33,319 bases of DNA. Origin: Candidatus Thorarchaeota archaeon (lineage in GTDB: Archaea; Asgardarchaeota; Thorarchaeia; Thorarchaeales; Thorarchaeaceae). Shown piece by piece: positions 1 through 7,126 of the stretch (position 1 is the stretch's first letter; the number at the start of each line of letters is the position of its first letter). Both the position numbers and the translations under genes were made by a program. The notes below the pieces were generated by a model. That model was not told the DNA's origin. It made no database searches and saw nothing but the letters and a program-made list of their open reading frames with translations. The stretch spans positions 1-33,319 of the forward strand of contig SDNP01000020.1 in assembly GCA_004524445.1 (NCBI GenBank). Direction: 5' to 3'.

Positions 1-207
1 ATCCTCGTGACGGAGGAGTGCTCAGCTGCTACTCTTGAAAGAATTCGTTCTCAATATGGACCACCCGTAGATGATTTGCTTGCGGCATTCGAGACCCCAA
101 CAAGAATTGACGAGGTTCTTGGAAAATTGAAATACGACAAGAATGCGCTCTGGTTCCTGTTAAACATGCTCACAGATGCTAATTGTCTTAAGATGCAATC
201 AAAGTAA
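1..207 (+). CDS. C-terminal end of an unidentified protein (5' truncated by window edge)
   Basis: The frame is open from base 1 to a TAA at 205-207. A GTG at base 7 could be a start, but no ribosome binding site can be seen because the window begins there, so this is more likely the tail of a larger protein. The about 68 visible residues are predicted helical and end in a segment (RIDEVLGKLKYDKNALWFLL) that resembles a small helical or winged-helix fold. I do not recognise a family. Its stop directly abuts the stop of the convergent NifB-like gene with no bases between, so the two transcripts must overlap at their 3' ends. Confidence 0.5.
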   Translation: MLVTEECSAATLERIRSQYGPPVDDLLAAFETPTRIDEVLGKLKYDKNALWFLLNMLTDANCLKMQSK

Positions 208-1029
208 CTAGAGGATATCGTCTTGACCGGGTATCCCGACCACATCACTTCTACATTGATGACAGTGGTAAAACTGTCGAATGTGTTTTGACGCTTTGTT
301 TCGAATATTGTTCAGCTGCTTCGTGGTTGGTGGAGATAGGGATGCGAAACGCCCTGCTGGAACTAGAGGTATTATATTATGAAGTGTTGCTCCATGTTCT
401 GAAATCCGCTCTGCGATGCGAACGACCTCCTTCTCGTTTATTTGTGGAATGAAGACCGTATTTACCTTAACAAGAATTCCTGCTGCTGAAGCGTTTCTTA
501 TTCCTGAAAGTTGTTTGTTAAGAATATGACTTCCTAGTTTCTTATCTACTGGTACACGTCCATCGATGTCAATCCATTCGTAGAGTTTGCTCGCTGTTTT
601 GGGGTTTGCTGCATGAATGCTCACCGAAATAGTGGAGGGGGCTATCTCCCGCAAATAAGGCATGTTTTCATTCATTAGTGTCCCATTTGTGCTTAGACAG
701 ATTTTCGCATCTAGACCCAAATGGCTAATCCCACGTAATGTTTCAATGGCATTCTTGCTCGCCATTGGGTCTCCTGGTCCTGATACTGCAATAATTCTAA
801 GATTTTTTCGCCTTCGAAGTTCTAATTTGAGACGTGCGATGGCTTCTGATGGTTTCATTATCTTTGCTGCTGAACCAGGCCGACCTGCTCCACAACATCC
901 GAAGTTCTGTTCACAGAAGATGCACTTAATGTTACATCTATCAGCCACTGGAAGGTGAATTCGCTGCCAGAGAGCCCCTCTAGAATTGGACCAGCAAGGA
1001 TGATGTTCAACAATTGAGGTGGACGACAT
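208..1029 (-). CDS. NifB-like radical SAM protein
   Basis: 273 residues from the ATG at 1029, ten bases after the roadblock gene stop; an in-frame start at 1095 would add 22 residues overlapping that gene and lies upstream of the family's N-terminus. NifB makes the carbide-containing NifB-co precursor of nitrogenase cofactors by radical SAM chemistry. Seen here: an HPC motif near the N-terminus (residues 10-12), RIHLPVA, the SAM-cluster motif C-x3-C-x2-C (C32, C36, C39), C45/C46 followed by RPG, C111 in CLSTNG, and a C-terminal CHQC (C256, C259) followed by a VGIPGQD stretch like the NifB end. Thus the extra cysteines used for the two substrate K-clusters in NifB have counterparts. The acidic residue of the usual ExxRP motif is Ala here. 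Length matches the short archaeal NifB without a NifX domain. No nifHDK is in the window, so the role may be another metallocofactor. Confidence 0.78.
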   Translation of the reverse strand: MSSTSIVEHHPCWSNSRGALWQRIHLPVADRCNIKCIFCEQNFGCCGAGRPGSAAKIMKPSEAIARLKLELRRRKNLRIIAVSGPGDPMASKNAIETLRGISHLGLDAKICLSTNGTLMNENMPYLREIAPSTISVSIHAANPKTASKLYEWIDIDGRVPVDKKLGSHILNKQLSGIRNASAAGILVKVNTVFIPQINEKEVVRIAERISEHGATLHNIIPLVPAGRFASLSPPTTKQLNNIRNKASKHIRQFYHCHQCRSDVVGIPGQDDIL

Positions 1030-1039
1030 GATGTGACTC

Positions 1040-1468
1040 TCAAACAAGATACTGAAGGAGCTTTCCTGCTTCTCTTGCAGTAATTTTGGCATCATTAAAG
1101 ACTAAACCGAGCATGGCGTTTTCAGGAGCTGTAACCGTCAGCAGATATTCTCCTGTTATGGCTATAGTGAGCGTCAGGCCCATTGTTCCCTGAATTATTA
1201 TGGATTTGAGCTCGCCCTGATTGAGTTCTCTAACGGTTTGTTCCCCAACTGCTTGTATACTTGCCACCATGGCTGCAACTGAAACCTCTTCGACCCCCGC
1301 ATGGAAATGACTTACGAGAGGTAGTCCTTCAACGGAGAATATGGCCGCACCCAAAATAGGTGACCTGTTGTTCAGACTTCTGAGTAGCTGCTTAAGTTCC
1401 GCAAGTTCGTCAGTCGCAGTATGTGATTCCAAGTCAAGCCCCTCACGTAGGCAGTTGCAGACATACAT
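1040..1468 (-). CDS. Roadblock/LC7 domain protein
   Basis: 142 residues. After about 20 residues it shows the roadblock/LC7 pattern: an N-terminal helix (ELAELKQLLRSL), a first strand with a hydrophobic 'GAAIFSVEGLPLVS' hairpin, a long central helix (EEVSVAAMVASIQAVGEQTV), then strands 'KSIIIQGTMGLTLTIAITGEYLLTVTA' and a C-terminal helix. In other organisms these dimeric domains act with small GTPases (MglB, Ragulator, dynein light chain), and Asgard genomes carry many copies. The ATG start gives a short Cys-containing lead (MYVCNC); a later start cannot be excluded. It lies ten bases ahead of the NifB-like gene on the same strand, suggesting co-transcription. No GTPase gene is adjacent. Confidence 0.82.
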   Translation of the reverse strand: MYVCNCLREGLDLESHTATDELAELKQLLRSLNNRSPILGAAIFSVEGLPLVSHFHAGVEEVSVAAMVASIQAVGEQTVRELNQGELKSIIIQGTMGLTLTIAITGEYLLTVTAPENAMLGLVFNDAKITAREAGKLLQYLV

Positions 1469-1503
1469 ATCTGCTTATAATAATAACTAGACCCAAAATC
1501 GAA

Positions 1504-1514
1504 GATAAATATAC
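1504..1514 (-). promoter_or_regulatory. Candidate TATA box for the roadblock/NifB-like pair
   Basis: Read on the minus strand this is GTATATTTATC, about 40 bases upstream of the roadblock ATG and inside the 56-base gap after the nuclease-like gene. Position and composition suit an archaeal TATA element with transcription starting near 1485. It would let the two downstream genes be expressed apart from the Topo VI block. Confidence 0.4.
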
Positions 1515-1524
1515 TTCACGAGTA

Positions 1525-2535
1525 CTACTCAATGAGCTTGACAGAGGTCACCTTATCACTATGAAGAAGCTGAGTTGGGGATTTCATTACTTTTAGAACA
1601 TCATCTGCCTCTCTATTCAAGTCATTCTCTCGCAACATATCAATAAATTCGCAGCCAGAAGTTATTGATAATCCCTTGATAGGAGATCCGTTCTTGCATG
1701 ATTCAACTACTTCTTGAGCAGGGACCAATTTGCACTTGAGATTCTCACCCTTCATTTTTCTTAGGTGTCTGATGCCCTTTTTTGCAATCGCCCGACTCTC
1801 TTTCTGCTCCTTTGTATATGCTCTTCGTTTGGAAATCCGTCTAAGCCTCTTAATTCCCTCTTCTATCAGTTCTTCTGAATCCAACATTCCGCCATAGATT
1901 GGTCTAACATTCTTAATGGAACTCGTCACTAGCCATGCTGTACCAAATGCTCTCTGATATCGCATGGCCTTCAGTACCTCGGATTCACTTAGAAGAGTGA
2001 AGGAACGATAGCCTTTGTATTCAACCGATATCTCCCATCCAGGATTGCTGCTCCTGATTAGAAGGTCTGGGGTCAGTCCCTGACCTGTGCTAGGTACTGA
2101 GGTTTCAACATTTTCAAATACAGTATCGACTAATTTTAAAAAGGCCTCGTGAAACAAATTATGCCGTAGATTTCGAGCCTCTTGGGGATGTCTTAGTCCA
2201 GCATTTCGGTAGAGGAGCGGCATTTGGGGGCTCTGTCCAGTCCTCTTCTTTACTTCGCTCTTTGATGTAAGCCGTCCTCTCTCGTGATTCCTTCTCACAA
2301 GACGAAGTGCAGCTTCATATCCGACCAAATCATAGACCATTTTCCCTAATGTCGGAAGGCGCTCATGTTTCTTCTCCATCTCTCTTCGCCTTATTTTGGC
2401 CTCTCCTTGAGCCCAATCTACCACTTGCTGAGCATCATCTCCCAGCAAAGCGAGAACTGATTTCATCTTTTTATGGAGATTGTATCTTCCAATGTGTTTT
2501 TTGAGATGGGGTCCATATTTCACTCTGGGCGACAC
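1525..2535 (-). CDS. PD-(D/E)XK nuclease-like basic protein
   Basis: 336 residues from a GTG start with an AGAGGAA ribosome binding site about six bases upstream. The N-terminal ~100 residues are very basic and helical. The middle carries a complete-looking PD-(D/E)XK (restriction endonuclease-like) signature: E130 in a preceding helix (HEAFLKLV), D157 in TPDLLI, E172 and K174 in VEYKG, and Q194 in an RYQ motif of the following helix, with a strand AWLVTSS after it. These residues normally bind Mg2+ and cut phosphodiester bonds. The C-terminal ~100 residues are again Lys/Arg-rich. I do not recognise a named family. It follows the coiled-coil gene by 50 bases and belongs to the block led by topoisomerase VI, so a role in DNA processing or repair is plausible. 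It could also be a tRNA- or RNA-cleaving member of the fold. Confidence 0.7.
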   Translation of the reverse strand: MSPRVKYGPHLKKHIGRYNLHKKMKSVLALLGDDAQQVVDWAQGEAKIRRREMEKKHERLPTLGKMVYDLVGYEAALRLVRRNHERGRLTSKSEVKKRTGQSPQMPLLYRNAGLRHPQEARNLRHNLFHEAFLKLVDTVFENVETSVPSTGQGLTPDLLIRSSNPGWEISVEYKGYRSFTLLSESEVLKAMRYQRAFGTAWLVTSSIKNVRPIYGGMLDSEELIEEGIKRLRRISKRRAYTKEQKESRAIAKKGIRHLRKMKGENLKCKLVPAQEVVESCKNGSPIKGLSITSGCEFIDMLRENDLNREADDVLKVMKSPTQLLHSDKVTSVKLIE

Positions 2536-2585
2536 TATTATTCCTCTATCATCAAGTTACATCAAAGGCTAGACATTAGGTCAAC

Positions 2586-3263
2586 TCAGTTTCCGAAAAT
2601 GTCCTTCACCAACGTGACTTCTTGAGTTTCTTCGTCGTATTCAACCAGATTTTCATTTCGGAGGTCGTGTATTGCTTTCGTAGCAAGCGCGGGTACGATA
2701 CCGGTACTATCTACAATGTGTTTTCTGGTAATACTGGCTCCTGTGTTGTGGAGGGTGTAAAGAACCCTTGCATGTGGCTTTCCACCAAAAACGGTTTCGA
2801 TAAGAGTAATATAGATTGATAGCAGGTCGCTCACATCAACCTTCTCTTCAAGTTTCTCTTTTTCTGCAGTCGTTTCTCTGTATAACTCGGATACCCTCTG
2901 AAGTCTATCAGTTATCTGATCCATTTCTGCTCTAAGCTCGTCGCGCTCCTCGATGATGGCACTGATTTCATTCTCTTTCTCGGATTCAAGTGTCGAAATC
3001 TTCTCTGTTTTCTCTTCAAGCTCAGCTTTCTTGCTCTCCAGAGCCTGTTCAGTTCTTTCTAGTTCAGACCTAACAGAGTTTAACTCTTCTTCCGTTTGTT
3101 CAAGTTTCTCTTGTAGATTCCATGTCTTCTCCTCGGCCTCTCTACGAGCTGTTCTAAGCTCTTCGCTCTCCTGAACCAGTTTATCTCGCTCATCCAGAAG
3201 TGTGGTAGCTTTTTCTTTAAGCTTCTCAAGCTGAGAAAGAATTTTTTCCCGTTCTATTGACAA
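2586..3263 (-). CDS. Coiled-coil protein with C-terminal winged-helix-like domain
   Basis: 225 residues from a TTG start preceded by AGAGGAG about nine bases upstream. Residues 1-145 are an almost uninterrupted Glu/Lys-rich heptad coiled coil. Residues 150-225 form a compact domain with the pattern of a winged helix: ARVLYTLHNTGASITRKHIVDSTGI, then a recognition-like helix (ALATKAIHDLRNENLVEY) and a beta wing. This layout suggests a dimeric DNA-binding or scaffold protein, but the function is unknown. It lies 47 bases after top6A and 50 bases before the nuclease-like gene on the same strand, so it is probably in the Topo VI operon. It is too short to be an SMC/Rad50 protein and has no ATPase motifs. 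Confidence 0.72.
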   Translation of the reverse strand: MSIEREKILSQLEKLKEKATTLLDERDKLVQESEELRTARREAEEKTWNLQEKLEQTEEELNSVRSELERTEQALESKKAELEEKTEKISTLESEKENEISAIIEERDELRAEMDQITDRLQRVSELYRETTAEKEKLEEKVDVSDLLSIYITLIETVFGGKPHARVLYTLHNTGASITRKHIVDSTGIVPALATKAIHDLRNENLVEYDEETQEVTLVKDIFGN

Positions 3264-3310
3264 TATGAGTCTCCTCTGGCCTGTAAGGACTTTTACAACT
3301 TAAATCCCTT

Positions 3311-4459
3311 TCACATCAAATTGATATCGAATGATGCAGCTTTTGTCTGGATATACTGAATGTACTTTTGCTTCAGTTCTCTTAATGGCAACTCAAATGC
3401 CTTAAAGGCTTCAAGCTCGCCCTTTTTCCTCTTTTTCAGAATTTCTTCGTTTTCATGCTTCAGAACCGGATCCTCTCCAATTGCAGGAATATTGCGATTC
3501 TGTTTCGCACATCGGATATCTGACTTGGACATTTTCTCTAGAGAGTGCTCAACATCGTTCAACATACCATTTTTCGACCAAAAATCCTCCGAGGTCAAGC
3601 CAATCAGTTTGGCATCTGGAGCAGACAGTCCTCGGATATTTGAGAGCTCTATAGAATTACTTTTTATCGTCGAAAATATGCGCAATGACCATGGCGACAT
3701 GTCAACTAGTACAAGAATGGGAATCCCTTGTTGAGAGAGCCGTCTAATCCAAGCCCTCATATTGCGTCCGGGTTGACCAAAAAGCGCTCCTACACCAATA
3801 TCCAGTTCCTCTGGCACGCCTAGTTCTATCAGATTCCTCGCCATTGCTTCTTTTTCAACAAAGACCGCTGCGTCAATGTTGAGATCATGAATTGTAACTT
3901 CAAACGGCCTGGAGGAGATAAACCACCCATATTCGCCGGCCGCTGAGCAATTGATTTTCTTCTTGGATAGATCAGATAGGGTGACATCCCCATAGAATGT
4001 GCCCTTTGGAGAGCTGACTACTCCAAACTCCTCCCTTGGCACAGAGTCACCATCGATTCGCAATATCCTCTCGCAGAGGTTTACGAGTCGATTGGTTTCA
4101 TTTTGGTCTTTGATATTGAAGACATCCTGCACACGTTTCACCTTATGCATGTAATAGAAGTCACGCAATGACATTGACATGCCTTGATCCAAATGCTCTC
4201 TGAACCTCGAAAGGGCATAGATGAGAGATGCAATGGTTTTAGCGCTATCTACTCTCCTGCCATCCAGAAATGATGCCTTTTCGTCAACAGGAAGATATCC
4301 CTCATTTTGTTCGAAACGAATATTTCTCTTAGAAGAGCCAAAATACCCAATTTCAGGAAACTCACCATCTTCAATTGTTTCTGCGATAACCTCGAGTACA
4401 TCATCAATCAATCCTTCCACCATATTGCTGGAAATAGTCGTTCTAGATTTGGCTGCCAT
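3311..4459 (-). CDS. top6A: DNA topoisomerase VI subunit A (Spo11-like)
   Basis: 382 residues, the usual length. Topo VI is the A2B2 type IIB enzyme that relaxes and decatenates DNA; subunit A makes the double-strand break. The catalytic tyrosine lies in SLRDFYYMHK (Y103) within the N-terminal winged-helix (CAP) domain. The Toprim domain follows with the conserved Glu in VFVEKEA (E202). The second Toprim motif reads LVDMSPWSLRIF: the first Asp (D253) is present, but the second acidic residue of the usual DxD is Ser (S255). The rest is intact (KSNSIELS, AKLIGLTSEDF), so the gene is not decayed. The ATG overlaps the top6B stop in a TAATG, with GGAGG upstream, indicating translational coupling and a 1:1 complex. 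Confidence 0.95.
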   Translation of the reverse strand: MAAKSRTTISSNMVEGLIDDVLEVIAETIEDGEFPEIGYFGSSKRNIRFEQNEGYLPVDEKASFLDGRRVDSAKTIASLIYALSRFREHLDQGMSMSLRDFYYMHKVKRVQDVFNIKDQNETNRLVNLCERILRIDGDSVPREEFGVVSSPKGTFYGDVTLSDLSKKKINCSAAGEYGWFISSRPFEVTIHDLNIDAAVFVEKEAMARNLIELGVPEELDIGVGALFGQPGRNMRAWIRRLSQQGIPILVLVDMSPWSLRIFSTIKSNSIELSNIRGLSAPDAKLIGLTSEDFWSKNGMLNDVEHSLEKMSKSDIRCAKQNRNIPAIGEDPVLKHENEEILKKRKKGELEAFKAFELPLRELKQKYIQYIQTKAASFDINLM

Positions 4460-5994
4460 TAGTAGACCTCCTTACTCAATCCCAGTTTTGGCTGGATCTC
4501 CCTCCCAAGCGAGTCTGATAGAGTGTTCGCGATAAAGCCATAATATAATGCCAGTTTGTTTTCTCTCTTCTTTCGTTTTCTCACTCGATTTTTGTTCCGC
4601 ACTTTGGTTGCGATAGATCTCAGACAATCCTTGAATCCTAGCTCAATCTCTCTCCGAACAATGTCCACATCTGCTATGTACTCCTTTCCGACCGTTTTGT
4701 ATGGTATTTTGGTTGAGCAAATATGGATGAAGAACGCAAGAGGATCGTCATTTGATAGACCATAGTGGCTAAGGTTCAACTCCCTGAGCACACGACTTGA
4801 AACATCCGCGCTTTCGTCATATAGCAAAGGAATACGATTGGCAAATCTATACAATTCGAGGCTTCTCTGCAGCTGCCCTCCATAAGCGATTCCCGTTTCT
4901 ATAATGAAAGGATGGCCCTCATACGAATTTGGGTTCCTTGTTGCCAGAGATACATACTCAGGGTGCAGTCTTTTCATCCCGGCTCGCATGACATCTGCCT
5001 GTGCAGGTGATAGGCAATCAGCTGATGGTGCATAGAAGTCTTCGAAGGCAGAAATTCTTTCCATGAGATTTACTAGGTCATCATCATTGAGGTCTTCTGG
5101 AGGCATATTGCTTTCGACGCCTGCAAACTTCAAAAATGAGTCAGCGGTAGCTGGTCCAACTCGCTGGAATGAATTAATCAGAAATGTTTCAATATTCTTC
5201 GATTTTGTAGATGCAATCATGGATTTTAGCATCTCAACGTCAATCCCCTTCGGATGCGGTTTCATCTCTGTGGCTGCGTCTGGCAAGACATCGATTATCC
5301 GGGGATAAGACAGGATTTCACCATCGGGAGTATCAAATTCTATTGACGCATATGGCACAATGAGGCTTGTCTGATTGAAGTATTCTTGAATTCTCCGCTT
5401 ACTCCTGAACCAGTCTCCCTGTAGGAAGTAAGAAACAGTCGTACCATGTTCTTCACTTCTCTTGGGCAGTTTCCTACTCCCTAGGATAACAGGTTCATTT
5501 TTTTCGATGTCCAGTTTCATTGTCAGGACATTACGGTATGGATTTCCCTTGATGGCTGACTCTACAGTGATTGGTTTCTGTGTTGTGATTTGACCGTAGA
5601 GTAGCGCAAGGCTACCTCCGAGCCCAAACGTACCGCGACTCTGTTTTAGAACGAATTTTGTTCCTGTCAGCATCTTTCCAATGAGTTTGGGTATATCGTC
5701 CGATTCAATTCCCCCTCCATTATCACTGACAGTCAATTTAAAGATCCTAGGTGTTGAGGGAATCCCTGTTGAATCATCTTGTTTGCCAACATATGATAGT
5801 GACACCCGGATTTCTGGTAGGACTCCAACCTCCTCACTTGCATCCAGGCTATTTTCTAAGAGCTCCCTCACCGAGACGTATAGTGACCTTGCGGGGTTAT
5901 CAAATCCTGCAATAGCTCGGTTTCGGTAGAACCACGCAGAAACAGAGAGCTCGACAATATCCTGCTTTGTTTCACTAATATCTAGTACCATCAA
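4459..5994 (-). CDS. top6B: DNA topoisomerase VI subunit B (GHKL ATPase)
   Basis: 511 residues, near the usual length. Subunit B binds ATP, dimerises and drives strand passage. The GHKL motifs are clear: N-box VRELLENSLDA (E44, N48), the G1 box DNGGGI (D91-I96) and the G2 box SRGTFGLGGS (119-128). The middle has the H2TH region beginning with KPHPKG and containing RVGPATADSFLKFAGV. The C-terminal half is the transducer domain (HPFIIETGIAYGG, RFANRIPLLYD) ending in a basic helix. The start could be either of two adjacent Met codons. It overlaps top6A by one base. The AN1/S2P gene lies 69 bases upstream on the same strand. Confidence 0.96.
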   Translation of the reverse strand: MMVLDISETKQDIVELSVSAWFYRNRAIAGFDNPARSLYVSVRELLENSLDASEEVGVLPEIRVSLSYVGKQDDSTGIPSTPRIFKLTVSDNGGGIESDDIPKLIGKMLTGTKFVLKQSRGTFGLGGSLALLYGQITTQKPITVESAIKGNPYRNVLTMKLDIEKNEPVILGSRKLPKRSEEHGTTVSYFLQGDWFRSKRRIQEYFNQTSLIVPYASIEFDTPDGEILSYPRIIDVLPDAATEMKPHPKGIDVEMLKSMIASTKSKNIETFLINSFQRVGPATADSFLKFAGVESNMPPEDLNDDDLVNLMERISAFEDFYAPSADCLSPAQADVMRAGMKRLHPEYVSLATRNPNSYEGHPFIIETGIAYGGQLQRSLELYRFANRIPLLYDESADVSSRVLRELNLSHYGLSNDDPLAFFIHICSTKIPYKTVGKEYIADVDIVRREIELGFKDCLRSIATKVRNKNRVRKRKKRENKLALYYGFIANTLSDSLGREIQPKLGLSKEVY

Positions 5995-6063
5995 GAAACC
6001 CCATTACTTCAGGGGAATGATGCTGTGAGTCACTATGAAGACAAGTATTACGTCGGGAACACT

Positions 6064-6951
6064 CTATAGGAGATTGCCTAGAATGTAAAGAGCAACAAGT
6101 GCGACTGTGATGACCGCCCAGAATTTCTTGTTCCATGCCATTACTGTCCCTCCATCAAAGGGTTGGAATGGTATCATATTGAAGAGTCCAAGCATAGCAT
6201 TCAGGATGATTGTATATTTCAGAACGAAGAACCACTGATACACTACTCCTCCCAAAAGCCACTGACCTAGTAAGATAACACTGAGAGCAATAGATGCGAG
6301 TATCAAATTGGAAGTCGGTCCTGATGCATTTACCTTTCCTTCTTGCTCAAGAGACCTCGATCCACTTGTGAAGACGACACCAGTGCCGAATATTGGAACT
6401 GAGAGCAGGATTGCCAGGGCCGATAACAAATATCCTGACTGAGTCATCCTGAACTCCGACCACATCCCATATTTCTGTGCAACGAATTTATGAGCCATCT
6501 CATGAACCATGAATGATGTAAGAAAAATTACAATCGTCCCTACGGGCACCCACCAGTATCCGCCGGCAATCAATGAGGAAACGGTGAGTATTCCCGCTAT
6601 GATTCCAAACCCAGCTGAATATGCCGAATGGAGTGATATCCCAACCAATATGACTAGAATCGAGGAAATGAGTAGGTCTCTAATCTCTCTCTGGGAAAAC
6701 CGATTTGCTATTTTTCTCCGCCGACTTTGAGGTCTATTTCTAAGGATGGAGAAGCCAGATTTCGTTTTCTCATTTTCCTGTTTCTTGCCCGAATATCTGG
6801 CAGATATTTTCTTTTTTGCCGCATCACGTGCGTCTTGCATAGCAGGACATCCATGACTCTCAGGCAGGCGGTGCTCTGCGCAATACACCATTCGACAATA
6901 CGGGCACGTGAAAGCTAGGTCTTCCTTTCCGCAGAGAGAACATTTTGCCAT
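6064..6951 (-). CDS. AN1-type zinc finger fused to site-2-protease-like membrane metalloprotease (M50)
   Basis: 295 residues from the ATG at 6951; an in-frame start at 7059 would add 36 residues unlike the family, and the zinc finger begins immediately after this Met. Residues 3-36 hold eight metal ligands spaced C-x2-C-x8-C-x2-C-x4-C-x2-H-x5-H-x-C, the AN1 pattern. A Lys/Arg-rich linker follows, then about six membrane segments. The S2P/M50 active site is present: HEMAH in one helix and NMIPFQPFDGG (the NxPxxxxDG type) in a later one. S2P enzymes cut membrane-bound regulators within the bilayer. AN1 fingers bind zinc and, in eukaryotes, occur in stress-linked proteins. The fusion suggests substrate recruitment through a cytoplasmic finger. 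It diverges from the FAD dehydrogenase gene. Confidence 0.88.
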   Translation of the reverse strand: MAKCSLCGKEDLAFTCPYCRMVYCAEHRLPESHGCPAMQDARDAAKKKISARYSGKKQENEKTKSGFSILRNRPQSRRRKIANRFSQREIRDLLISSILVILVGISLHSAYSAGFGIIAGILTVSSLIAGGYWWVPVGTIVIFLTSFMVHEMAHKFVAQKYGMWSEFRMTQSGYLLSALAILLSVPIFGTGVVFTSGSRSLEQEGKVNASGPTSNLILASIALSVILLGQWLLGGVVYQWFFVLKYTIILNAMLGLFNMIPFQPFDGGTVMAWNKKFWAVITVALVALYILGNLL

Positions 6952-7126
6952 TTGTATCACTCGGTCAATTTCGTTACGGCTGTTCCAGTCGAAATCAGTA
7001 GACACTCTGAAAAGGGTATGCCTAAGGCTATTGACGAATTTCAATTGGTTTCTAAGCAAAGGCTTAAGTAATTCAAATCAGGGGCCCGCATTGGCTTATA
7101 CAGAAGCTTTCCTGGAGCGATGAGTT

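Noticed and set aside
208..1468. Part of a nitrogen-fixation operon
   Set aside because: Only the NifB-like gene is present; its neighbour is a roadblock protein and no nitrogenase or Fe-protein gene occurs in the window.
2953..3174. Serine-rich plus-strand frame
   Set aside because: Antisense of the Glu/Lys-rich coiled coil, which predictably gives Ser/Phe-rich translations.
1525..3263. Restriction-modification or phage-defence island
   Set aside because: The nuclease-like gene has no methyltransferase, helicase or toxin partner and lies inside a housekeeping Topo VI block with matching base composition.
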